NCBI GenBank assembly: GCA_023362775.1
Contig: JALMGJ010000003.1
Coordinates: forward strand, 49,173,916-49,237,915
Direction: 5' to 3'
Length of the DNA stretch: 64,000 nucleotides
Origin: Charina bottae
Lineage: Eukaryota > Chordata > Lepidosauria > Squamata > Charinaidae
Made by a program: the position numbers and the translations under genes. The notes beneath the pieces were generated by a model. That model did not search any database, was not told where the DNA came from, and saw nothing but the letters and a program-made list of their open reading frames with translations. The stretch's first letter is position 1, and the number at the start of each line of letters is the position of its first letter. This document shows, piece after piece, positions 1-11,600 of this stretch.

Positions 1-465
1 GCTCATCTCTCCTGGTCCATTCCTCCCTCGCTGCTTTAGCCTGCATTTTTGTCTTGTTTTGCAAGTTAACTGTTTTAGATGTTTGCTGATGTTTAATACA
101 TGAACATCAAAGTTCATTTTTGCTAGATGAATGGAGTGGCAGGCATCTGCTCTGATTTGGATGTAGGGATTGACTGGGAGTGTGCTGGGCGCAAACTAAA
201 CTGGAAATTTCTCACAGTTATTTTCCAACAGAAGACAGTAGCAATCCATGTGCAAGTGATACAGTAGAAATTGGCACATTCAAAAGAAACAAGCAAATGA
301 CTATTAGTCTGATTTCCTTCATATATCCACATAAGGATAAAAAAAAAAGATAGCCATACTTCTTAAAGATATTGAAAAGGAGATAGACCAATATGGACTT
401 TTGTTAGTAAACTTGTGCTGTACTATAATTTGCCCATATAAATGCATATAAGATTTTTTTCCCTT
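1..465. other. AT-rich sequence without recognised gene
   Basis: No coding signal, RNA gene or recognisable transposon is seen. The stretch ends at the left target-site duplication of the chimeric L1 insertion. Confidence 0.5.
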
Positions 466-481
466 GAAAAGAGGCCAGAAG
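466..481. repeat. Left target-site duplication of chimeric L1
   Basis: The 16 bases gaaaagaggccagaag occur here and again exactly at 6165-6180, directly after the A-rich L1 tail. The flanking cttgaaaag fits the L1 endonuclease preference (TTTT/AA-like on the other strand). This defines one insertion of 482-6164. Confidence 0.85.
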
Positions 482-622
482 TAAAAGGCGAAAGATTTAT
501 ATGATCTGAAGAGAAACCAGAGTATCCTCCCTCTCCCACTTCCCTTTCCCCCCCCCCCTTTTTTTGCTGTTTGTTGTTGTTTCCTTTTGTCTTCCGTTAT
601 TTTTCTTTCTTTTTCTTTACAG

Positions 623-985
623 GATACTATACTTCCAAAGCAGCTACTTTACTCCCAACTTAAGAATGGAAAATGGAATATTGGTGGACAGCAAAAGAGA
701 TTCAAAGATACTCTCAAAGCTAATTTAAAAAAATGTAATATCAGCATTGAGAACTGGGAAGCCCTAACTCATGAGCGTTTCAATTGGAGGTCAGCCTTTA
801 TTAATGGCGCTATGGACTTTGAAGAAGCACAAGTACAGGGCAAAAAGGAGAAAAGAGCTAAAAGGAAGGCACGTCAGGCAAACCCTTATCATGACCGTCT
901 CCCACCCGGAAACCTATGCCCTCATTGTGGGAGGTTGTGCGGATCCAGAATTGGCCTTTATAGCCACTTACGGATCCACCGTTAA
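623..985 (+). pseudogene. 3' end of a non-LTR reverse transcriptase ORF with terminal zinc finger
   Basis: About 120 codons in frame. They resemble the tail found at the C-terminus of several metazoan non-LTR retrotransposon polyproteins: a GG..KRFKDTLKANLK block, then WEAL..ER..WR, a basic segment, and a terminal Cys2-His2 finger (CPHCGRLCGSRIGLYSH). The frame runs upstream to 587, but only from about 623 does it look like this family; the preceding ttttctttacag resembles a splice acceptor. After the stop, a short 3' UTR ends in repeated aatga units near 1046, immediately before L1 ORF1. The RT and endonuclease are missing, so this is a 5'-truncated remnant. I suspect an RTE/Rex-like clade but cannot assign it. 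Confidence 0.65.
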
Positions 986-1047
986 AATTTTACCTTTGGA
1001 AGACAATCTTACTCGGCTACGAGTGATCGCCAATGAATGAATGCAAC

Positions 1048-2122
1048 ATGGCCACTGTGGCTGCAAGAGTGAAGAGGGACAGAGATAAGGAAAAGGAGAA
1101 AGAAACAGGGAGAATGTCTACTGACTCCATTCCATTATCTTCAGAAGTACCAACATCAGACATGAAAAAAATACTGGATGCGATTGCAGCACTGAACAAA
1201 AAATTGATGATTCAACTGCTACCCTGGAGAAAAAGATGGATGACTCAATTGCTACATTGGAGAAAAAGATGGACGACTCAATTGCCTCCTTGGATATAAA
1301 AATGGAAAAAAAATTAACAATTTAGGTCAACAAGTAGACAAAAAAATGGAAGCGATGAAAGAAGATTTAAAAGAAGAATTTAGAAAAGAAATACAAAATA
1401 TTAAAGAGGTAGTAAATACCTTATCAGGGGAATCTAAAGAGACACAAGAACAGGTTAAGAAATTAGAGATTAAATCAGAATCTATTACTAAAGAGATGGA
1501 ATACAACTTAGATGCTATCGCTCTAGTAGAAATGAGAGAAAAAGAATTCATATTGAGATTGAGAGGAGTCCCAGAAAAGTCAGATGAGAACACGAGAGAA
1601 TATATAGTTGGTGCTTTAGCTCAATACTCACAGATAGAAGAAGAAGATCTGGACTCTGAAATAGATAAAATCTTTAGACTTAATTCACGTTACGCTAGAG
1701 AGAATAAAGTGCCAAGAGATATATTGATATATTTCATGAGGAAAGTTACAAAAGAGCAAATTTTGAAGAAGCACTACAGTGACAGATTAAATATAGCAGG
1801 GAAAGATATAATTGTCTTAAAAGAAGTCCCATTAAGAATATTAAGAAAAAGAAAAGAATACTCCTTCCTTACAGATAAATTAAAGCAAAATAACATACCA
1901 TTTAGATGGGAAAGAATAGGAGTATCTTTCACTTTTAAAGAACAAAGATTTAAAATAAATTCCATTTTGAAAGCAAAGGCCTTCATAGAGAAATATATGA
2001 CAGATATGAGTGAAGTATCTAAAGTTCTGAAAGAAATGAAAGAGACACTCAAAGATAAGGAAAAGAGTGAGGACTTATCGGAGATGGGAGCTACCGGAGT
2101 GGATTTAAAAAAGAACTTTTAA
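1048..2122 (+). pseudogene. L1 ORF1 (RNA-binding coiled-coil protein), frameshifted
   Basis: L1 ORF1 makes a trimeric nucleic-acid chaperone that coats L1 RNA in the cytoplasm. The chosen ATG at 1048 precedes a basic N-terminus. A coiled coil follows, built partly of near-repeated units of the type TLEKKMDDS, then a long heptad region and the RRM and C-terminal part from about 1555 (LRGVPE, IFR, PRDI, FRWERIGVSF). Two frameshifts break it: one in the A-run near 1196-1203 and one in the A-run near 1304-1313. The C-terminal 258 codons from 1346 are open. The stop at 2120-2122 lies 13 bp before ORF2. No L1 5' UTR precedes the ATG; another LINE's tail abuts it. Confidence 0.8.
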
Positions 2123-2135
2123 ATATCCAAATATC

Positions 2136-5100
2136 ATGGACTTTAAATATCTAACATGGAATATCAATGGGGCAAATTCCCCCCAAAAGAGAAAGAAAAA
2201 TTTTCATTTCTTGAAAAAAATGAAACTGGATGTAATTTGCTTACAAGAGACTCATATTTGTAAAAAAGACTTTAAGTATTTGATTCAAAAACAACTAGGA
2301 GAAGAATTTATTTCAGCTGGATTGAAAAAAAACAAAGGGGGTAGTCTTGTATATACAACAAAAACTTAATCCAAAATTAATATTGACTGATGACGAAGGA
2401 AGATATATTGCAGTGGAAGTAAATATACAAGGGACTAAAACATTGATAGTTGGGATTTATGCTCCAAATTTTGATAAAGGATTATTTTATAAAAACTTAA
2501 TGGATAAACTTTTAGACTTATCATATGAGAATTGGTGTCTTATGGGGGACTGGAATGGGGTGATTCTCCCAATGGAAGACAGACACTCGCAAAAAAATGT
2601 GAAACCTACACAGGGAAAATTACCCCAAACTTTCTTTGATTTAAAAGATATGTTGGATTTACAAGACATTTGGAGACTTATGAATGGAAACTCTAAAGAA
2701 TATACATATTACTCAGAGAGATACAGATCATTCTCCAGAATAGATATGTTCTTGATCTCTAAAACCTTAATGATGGATGTAAATAAGGTTGAAATACTAC
2801 CTAAAACTCTATCAGATCATAACCCTGTTTTACTAACTATTAAAGGAAAAAGGAATGTATTTTGATGGAGGTTAAATGAGTCAATTTTCCGGAAAGAAGA
2901 CGTTGTTGACATATGTAAGAAAAGACTAAGAGAATACTTTCTACTAAATTCAAATAAGGATACTAGTACACAAGTAATTTGGGATGCAAGTAAAGCGTAT
3001 ATGAGGGGTTACTTTATTCAATATAATGCTCAAATGAGGAAAAAGAAACAAGAAATATTTCAATTGATTTTGGATGAAATCAAAAATAAAGAGAAATGTC
3101 TGAGGGATAAACCGATGGATAATACATTGATAACTCAAATTAAATTTCTACAAAAACAAATATCGATGATTTTGGTACAGGAAATAGAAATTCAAATGAA
3201 ATTTACAAAACAGAAATATTTTGAATTTGCAAATAAACCAGGAAGATGGTTAGCTCATAAGTTAAGAAAACAAAGACAAAAAAACATAATTTCTAATATA
3301 CAACATAAAGGGAAAATTTTAGTGAACAATGTGGAGATACAAGAAGCATTTCATTCTTATTATACAGTATTGTATAAAAAACAGGATGTTCAAATAGCTG
3401 AAATTGATGAATATATGAGTAAGCAAAGATTAACTGTTTTAAATGATGAACAAAGAACATTACTTAATAATCCTATAACAAAAGAAGAAATGTCAATGGC
3501 TTTTAAGAAAATTAAAAGTGGAAAAGCACCAGGTCCGTATGGACTATCAGCAGCTTACTATAAATATTTTGAAGATGAATTGAGTATTCCTCTCCAAAAA
3601 ACTATAAATTCAATTTTGGAAACAGGAATTATGCCAGAAACATGGAAAGAGGCTCATATCACTTTGATTCTGAAAGAACAACTAAACTTGAATTCAACAA
3701 AGAATTACAGACCAATATAATTATTGAATAATGATTACAAGATATTTACGACAGTTTTAGCGGAAAGATTGAAAAATACTCTTGGAAATTTTATTCATCA
3801 AGACCAAGCAGGTTTTTTTACCCAAAAGACAAATTAGAGATAATATTAGAAATGTTTTGGATGTATTAGAGTATTTAGAACAACATAATGAAAAACAAGC
3901 CGCCTTGATATTCATAGATGCCGAAAAAGCATTCGATAATTTAAATTGGTCCTTTATGTTTAAAGTATTGGAGATTATGAATTTTGGTGGGAATTTTATT
4001 AAGTGGATTAAATCAATTTATACACCTCAATTTTCAAAAATAATTGTTAATGGAGATTTTACTAAACCTTGTGAAATACAAAAAGGTACAAGACAAGGCT
4101 GTCCCTTATCTCCGCTTTTGTTTATATTGGTTTTAGAAGTTTTACTTAGAGATATTAGACAGGATGATGGTATTCATGGTATTAGAGTTAAAAAGGAAGT
4201 TTACAAATTAAGAGCCTTTGCAGACGACCTAGTCATTACATTAGAGAATCCACTGGATGGAGTTGAATTATTGATGCAGAAATTGAAGGACTTTGGGTCG
4301 TTAGCAGGGTTCAAAATTAACTTACAGAAAACAAAAGTTTTGACTAAGAACATGAACTATCACCAACAAGAGAAATTGAGAGAAATCACAGGATATTCCT
4401 TGGAGAAAAAAGTAAAATATTTGGGAGTTTATTTAACATCGAAAAATGTTAAATTATTTCAAAATAACTACACCCCACTTTGGATTGATATTAAAAAAGA
4501 TTTAGATCACTGGGGAAAACTACAACTATCATTATTGGGGAGAATATCAGCGATTAAAATGAATATATTACCAAGAATTCTATATCTCTTTCAAACAATA
4601 CCTATATTGACATCAGAGGAACCATTTAAACAGTGGCAGAAAGACATTTCTAAGTTCATTTGGCAAGGGAAAAAACCAAGAATAAAATATAAAGTCTTGC
4701 AAGACTCAAAAGAAAGAGGTGGTTTAGGACTCCCGAATTTGAAATTATATCATGCAGCTTGTGGTTTGGTATGGCTTAAGGAATGGATTGTTTTGAGAAA
4801 TGAAAAATTATTAAATCTGGAAGGTCATGAATTGAGATTTGGATGGCATGGATATCTGTGGTATGATAAGGCTAAAATTAACGTGGACTTTAAAAATCAC
4901 TATATTAGAAGATCCTTGTTGAGAATTTGGAATAAATATAAACCAACTTTATGTTATAAAAGACCTTTATGGATTTCCACGCAAGAAGCTTTTTATAGAA
5001 CAGAAGTAAGAAATAAAGATAAGTGGTTGACATATAAGGACTTTTTAAAAAAGAACAAGGACACTATGTGATAAAATCAAAAGAAGAACTTGCTCAAGAA

Positions 5101-5898
5101 GGATATACCTTTCAATGGCTCTCCTATATGCAACTTACAGAGAAATTTAAATTAGACAAAAAAAAATTAGAATTTGAACAAACTAAATCAGAATTTGAAA
5201 TACAACTATGTGAAAATGATGAACGCTTAATTGCTAAAATGTATAAATTATTGTTAAAAGGAGAAATGGTAGAGGAACAAGTTAAAGATTGTATGATTCA
5301 ATGGGCGAAAAATATTGGTCACAATATACAACTTCATCAATGGGAAGATATGTGGACTAAAGGATTAAAATTCACCTTATGTTACAACCTAAAAGAAAAT
5401 TTCTATACGATGATGTATCGATGGTATATGACCCCACAAAAACTCTCAAAAATGTACGGGAACATCTCCAACTTATGTTGCAAATGTATAAAACAAGAAG
5501 GGTCTTTTTACCATATGTGGTAGACTTGTAATATTGCAAAAGAATTTTGGACTGAGATACATTCATTGATGCAAAATATACTACAGATACGAATACCAAT
5601 TAAACCAGAATTGTTTTTACTTGGAATTTGGGATGTACAAATAGAAAAACACTTTTTTAGAATAATACAATACATGACCACAGCAGCAAGACTTTTATAT
5701 GCACAAAACTGGAAAAACCAAAGTGTACCAACAATACAGGAATGGATGTTGAAATTATTAGAGATGGCAGAAAACGATAAATTGACTTGCTTATTAAAAG
5801 ACAATTCAAATTGTTACTTTCTTAAAGAGTGGATACCTTTGATGGACTATTTGCAAAAAGCAGGAGGAGTAAAGCTAATATGGGGTTTTGATGATTAG
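2136..5898 (+). pseudogene. L1 ORF2 (APE endonuclease and reverse transcriptase), broken
   Basis: L1 ORF2 nicks target DNA and reverse transcribes L1 RNA at the nick. The N-terminal APE domain is visible as WNINGAN, QETH, GIYAPN, GDWNGV and SDHNPVLL (2145-2850). The RT domain follows with GTRQGCPLSPLL near 4085 and the catalytic FADD at 4217-4228. A Cys-rich C-terminus (CCKC...H) lies near 5480-5520. Breaks: frameshifts near 2345, 3815 (T-run) and 5067; stops at 2863-2865 (TGA), 3718-3720 (TAA) and 5521-5523 (TAG in place of one of two adjacent Trp codons). Total length matches a full ORF2 of about 1,250 codons. It cannot be translated as one protein. Confidence 0.9.
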
Positions 5899-6164
5899 AT
5901 TATATATAAATAGTATATAATAGACAAGAAAAATATATGAATGTTATATGAATAACCAGCATGTAAAAACAAACTATCTATTTTATTCTTATGACCATAG
6001 ATGGATCGGAGGTTATCCAACTTCTATGTTTGTCTTTTTCTTTCTTTTTTTTTCTTTACTGCACTTTTCTTTTCTTTTCCTTTAATTTGTATTTCTATTT
6101 CCGTTTCATTCTTAACTTTTAGCTTTGTATATTTAAAAATCTAATAAAATTTAAAAAAAGAAAA

Positions 6165-6180
6165 GAAAAGAGGCCAGAAG
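6165..6180. repeat. Right target-site duplication of chimeric L1
   Basis: Exact copy of 466-481, directly after the A-rich tail of the L1. Confidence 0.85.
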
Positions 6181-8458
6181 AGAAGGATTGGTTCTCTCTG
6201 CAATATTCATGGTATCCTAATGTGGATTAGGCCATAGTTTGTCTGTAAGTAAGAAAATAAATACTGGAGGGGCAAGAGGTTACTAATCCTATACTCTCTG
6301 AAGTTGGACTTCGGCACTTTAGGAAACTTCTGGTTTAAGATTTACACTATCACTTCTGTCTGAAATCAGAAATTTCAGAAAGTATAATATACTGTATGTG
6401 ATTATTTTTTTTATCTGTAAAGAAATATTCTAATGAAAATATTGGAAATATTGCTAATGGAAAAAAAGTCATAATGCCTCATTCTGAACCAGTTTAAATT
6501 TCCAACCTTTCAACCTTAGACAGGGCATTATATTCTTTTAACTGAAAAGTTATCAGAATACAGCTAGTAGCATTATTATTATTATTATTATTATTATTCC
6601 AGAAATAAACAGATATCCTTTGGGTGGCAAGTGAACTCTGCAGTAATGGGTGGGTTTAGACTAACCCCCAAGCCAGTTTAACAAAACACAGTTCTTGTGC
6701 TCACATAATAGACGTGTCCAAACAAATGAACAACTTTGACTTAACACCATGGTCCAGATTACATATCAGCAAGGGAACCGGTGCTAAAACAATCCCTGAC
6801 ATTTCAGGATCAAAATCCTTAGCTTCTGATGCAGGGTTGTGGGTATTTGACTCAGTCTTCCAGTTGTTTTAAGTGACACCTGTTGCAAATTGGTTTCATC
6901 TTCTCTTTCTACAACCATTTCTTCACAAAAACCAAAGATGCCAGATATTAGTTCATTATTATCAATACAGTATTGGCATGTTTTATCTGATTAAATGAAT
7001 AATAACATTTTTCAAAGAGATCTGAACTCTGGATGTGATGGTCAGATGGTTTATGGCTAGTCATCTGTTCTTGATTATTCCCATCAAATGTTCATTCTGG
7101 CTCTATATTCCCAAATAGGAGCATTCCAGAGGTTGAGCAGGACTATTAGGGAGGAACTTTAACATTCCCAGGTTTCTTCACATTCACAATCTGGAAAAAT
7201 ATTTAGATCACCCACTTTAAACTATCAGTTAAAAGTATGCCAAAAGCTTTGACCTCAACATGATTGTTACAACCATTCTGAAAATGTGTATGTTCCTTCC
7301 GCAAGGTCAGAACCGAACTCACTTGTGGGTAGGGACCTTTGGAGTAATCTGAATTGAGAAAGCAATTAAAACACACCATTTCAACCCCAAAATAGTTTAC
7401 ATTAATCTTGAATTAGGCAAAATGAAATATTCCAATCTCTAAACAAAATGTATATACTCAGAGTTTTATTTTAAAAGTGAAATAAAACGTTCAAGCCATT
7501 TCAAGTTTTAATCTGATAAAAAAATCTTCAAGGGACTATTCATTCTGAGCACATTTCCTATCTGTATACAATTTTTAGGAGATATATTATAAGCAATGAG
7601 AGCTTTTTTTTAAAGAAAACAAAATGGGTGCCATTTTCTGTCCTGCACATCTGTTGGGCTTGGAGCATTCCAGTAAAGCAACAGGATTGATTTTCTCAAT
7701 TGTTCAATATTGTATTGCAACATAAGTTTCAAATTGAATGGATAGCTAAATTTTAATTCATAAATTGAACCAAGACAAGAGGAACAGGTTAATTTCTTAT
7801 GGAAAGTTGCGAAGATCAAATTCCTCAGCCATATCCATAATGAATAGCCCTTTTTGTTTGTAGTGTTTCAAGATTTAGAAACATTTTTTTTAAAAAAAGA
7901 ACTCTTTCATAGTCAGAAAGGTTACAATCAGCTATCCACAGAGATGTAGCAACAAATTGCTAAACCCCTCATGTTATGATTGCTGGCTTGAGATTTTTAA
8001 AATCAGTACAATGATTAGTTTTTCCAATATGCTGGGCTATAATTCTAAGGCATTTGCATTCAAAAACATTATCATACTGCTGCACTTACTCTATAAGTGA
8101 TATTTTATTTAATTGAGCTCAGTTTTCGTAAAATAAATACAGATGATGCAGCTATTGGATTTATAATGATGATGTAATTTCTTCAGATTGCAGGATGGTT
8201 GAAAATAAAGAAAGGAATCTTGCAAATAAATTTTTGAAGAAGGTGAGCTGAATATCAATGGATAGTATGGTTGTCATGGGAGGGGCAAATGATGAAATGT
8301 GTATTACAGTGTTATAAAACTAACTTATGTACTTGCCTGCAACATTTCAGCACAAGTCTGAAAGGGTAGAGTTTGCATTATGACATCACATTGCATGTTT
8401 CATCATTTTGGCATCATCATGGCGAGTTGTGGCTGCCAATGATGAATAGATAGGTATC
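6181..8458. other. AT-rich noncoding DNA
   Basis: No gene recognised. Only a short (ATT)n run at 6571-6598 stands out. Confidence 0.5.
6571..6598. repeat. (ATT)n microsatellite
   Basis: About nine ATT units. Confidence 0.9.
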
Positions 8459-8474
8459 ATGGGTAAATGTAGAC

Positions 8475-8640
8475 AAGGTGTAGGCAATGTGGTACCCCCA
8501 CATGTTTTGGATTATAACTCCCAAAGTCCTATCTCATTCATCATAGTTTTTGGGTGTTCAAGATCGAAATATCTTCAAAATACCGCATGTGGATGGCACA
8601 AGGTTTCCTGTCTTAGCAGGGAGAGAGATTTCACTGGAGA
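8475..8640. mobile_element. Possible decayed palindromic DNA-transposon fragment
   Basis: The stretch has the layout of a common amniote MITE-like repeat, with a block like acatgttttggattataa followed by ctcccaaagtcc and a roughly inverted counterpart about 100 bp later. It is strongly diverged and its ends are not clear. Confidence 0.3.
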
Positions 8641-11600
8641 ATTCATGTGGCATGTGCTTCTGTTTTAAATAAAAAACAAAAAAGCAGAACCAGGTCAAGT
8701 TAATAAAAAGGTTGTACATTATTTAATTTCTTTCTAAGAGATAAACATAATTGCTTATAAAAGAATCAACCTAAAAAGACACAAGGACTGTAACCCTCCT
8801 CAAAAGCAAGGCTTGGAAGCTGGTAGAGGATGCTCACAGCTTGCCCTCTACTTTCTTTGATCTCTACAAAAACACCCATTCAACTGGGAATCTGAAGGAC
8901 AGCTATTTGCTTAAACACAAGATCCTAGACCATGAGGATAGCTGTATTAGCATTCAAACAAAGACAATTCAGCTCCTCTTCAAACCTCTCGGCTGAATTT
9001 GTTTTTTTATTCACTTCCAAGCCCTCACTCATTCAAGTGAATGCCTGAAAAGGGCTATTCTCTCACTCCCATCAACTATCTTATCAAAAACAAGGACCTT
9101 CTTCTTCTTTCCACCAGCTCTTGGGAGGTAGATTGACCTTCTTCTCAACATGAGCTTTTCACTCCCTACAGTATTAAATTTCCACATCCCTCATCATTTC
9201 TTTGGAATGTTTCCTTAATATATCATTGCCTACTACTGTAACCTGCCCTGCTCATGAATTTCATGTCCCTTTTGTAGGACCCCAGTGCAGGGTATTTGGT
9301 GGTCACCTTCCATAGATTCCACTCAGACGAGAGAATCAATTTACCCGCCCCCCCCCAAGTTTAGAACAGCTGTCCACGAGAGCTATTAAAGATTATTCTT
9401 TGCTTTTGAGGACCTGATTTTTCCTGCTGATTTTCAGTGGTAGCTCCTTTCCCGATGTTAAATGGAAGAAATGTGTCTTCTGTAAATGAAACAAGTTTAT
9501 GAATGTTTTAGAGCATTTACTGTGGTCCTTTTCATCAAGGGCATGTACAACTGTCCTGCTTTCCCAGATAAGGCAGGCTCTCTCAGATTCCAAGGCAACA
9601 AAAACAGGTCCAAGAAAGAACCTGGCTGGGTGAACAGATATTGGATAGGTCTTTTATTATGCCTGACTTCAGCAGAATATCCAAGGCAACGAGGGTGGGA
9701 GGGGGGCAGAGAGAGGAAATGTGAAACCACTGAAAGTACTGTCTGAGTTTTAGTGTCAGAGAGAGGGAGAGCAGACTACAGAGGGAGAGAAAAATGCTTG
9801 AAATGTCTGCAAAATGTAACTCAATTATCGGAGATCAGCCATAACAAGGGGGGGGGGGATCACATAAGACTGTAAGAGCTATAAGTACCAAATAGTTACA
9901 TTTACTGCATTTATAACCAGATATCTTTTGGCAGGGATATCAAAGAGGCCTCCACAAGGCATGAGATTCTGGGCTCGAATCCATTCACTCTGTGAATTAA
10001 TTGACTTGGTTTGAACTCTGCTGTTTTCAGTTGGAGAATTCACTGTGAACATGTTGTACATATCTCAGATATCAAATAGCAAATGTTCTGAAGCCAGACA
10101 CTGAAAAGAAGCCAGAAAATTTTTCATTAATCAGTACTGTATGCTTTCTGAGAAAAGGAAATGGGACAACACCAAACATAATAAGGAAAACATCCCTACT
10201 ATTTCTGTTTCCACCAGTTTCCCAATAACTGTTATGAGTCCATGTTTGTATGCAGTAGCAGGAAAAAGAAAAAAGGAAAGGAAAAAGGAACTGTCTTCCC
10301 CCACTATCAATGCACAGTTCATGTCTAGTTTTAAAATCACTTTGGGATTAGGATTGAGGAAAAGGGGAGGGATGAAAGATAGTACATCCAAATCAGGGAG
10401 AATAAATGGAAACAATCCCACTCTTGCTATTTTTGTGGTCCCAATCCATGGTTCCACTGACGCTTGGTGCACCACCAAGCCATCACTTACATGAGTAAGG
10501 TGAATCCTTAATGTCATGGGAGAAGGCATTCTGTGTGTACCAGGAAATGAAATGCAGACATACTTCTTGAATCATGTGAGCAAGAAAGCCTTTGTCCATT
10601 TTGATAAAAATCTGCCCGTGTTTTATGTGCCTTATATGTTTAAATGGCACTGGAGAGGTGATTTTCTTAAAATGCAAAAGGATATTTGTAGAGGCTGAAA
10701 ACACCAGTTTGATATTTATGTTTATCTTAGGAGACTGTATCTCACACTATTATTCTTACCACCATCCTAAGCATGTTTATTAGAAATAACTCTCTGAATT
10801 CAACAAGACCTACTGAACTAATGATGCAGCCTAAGCTGTGTATATATGCTAGCAAAGTCATTATTTCTTGGCACAGAAGCCAACTGATAAAATAAAGTTC
10901 TGAATGAAGTTCTATTGGCACTTTCATGAAGCCATTGTTGTGACCCCCCACCCCCCAATACTCCCCAAAGTTTTAAAGTTGTTCTTGCAAAAAGCCCATC
11001 TCTGTTGTGGTTTGAACAATGAGAAATGACCTGGGTATCTTCCTGCTGACCAACAAGACTTTAGCAACTTTCTAGCCCGCAAAACTTCTCAGTTCCTTCC
11101 TGTATCATGCTGGTTCATGGGACAGAGGATCAGTACAATGCAAGGACATTAGAGTACTCCAAAAACATCACAGCCAAGGAAAGGAAGAGGACCATGGAAC
11201 CAGAAGGAAGGCATTTGCAGGAGAGCCATCCCATTAAACTTTGCAGAGTTTAAGGGTCTCAAATTACTAAATGGAGATTTGAAGTAACTGAGTTGCAAGA
11301 AAATTGGCTCACTGCCCCCCAAAAATCCATCAGCATGGGAACAAAAATATCAACATCAGAAATGATTAGATTTGGAATTCTGCGGCTTTTTAAAATGTAG
11401 TTTCGGGGTAATTATCTCCTTTGAATCACCATGCTTTTGTCACAGACTGGAATAGGACTAAATTTTTACATGCTAATCACTCCTACCAATATGTAGAAAA
11501 ATATCTCCTCACTACAAAGTGGGCAAGATTTATTACAGAAGATCATATATGAACCGCTTATTCCATCATGAGACAGATGCAGTTGTAGAATAAGCACAGG

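Larger units (their letters stand above)
482..6164 (+). mobile_element. Chimeric LINE: foreign LINE 3' end fused to near full-length L1
   Basis: One retrotransposed unit of about 5.7 kb between 16-bp TSDs. In order it holds a pyrimidine-rich leader (482-622), the 3' coding end and (AATG)-type tail of another non-LTR element (623-1046), L1 ORF1 (1048-2122), a 13-bp gap, L1 ORF2 (2136-5898), a 3' UTR ending in a pyrimidine-rich block, and the AATAAA-containing A-rich tail at 6141-6164. Both L1 frames carry frameshifts and stops, so the copy cannot move on its own. Seen directly: TSDs, order and frames. Inference: both LINE parts were inserted together as one RNA. Confidence 0.8.

Noticed and set aside
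1041..6180. A separate, later L1 insertion into an older LINE fragment
   Set aside because: No duplication was found near 1041 that matches the L1 3' flank, whereas a 16-bp match sits at 466-481, outside both parts.
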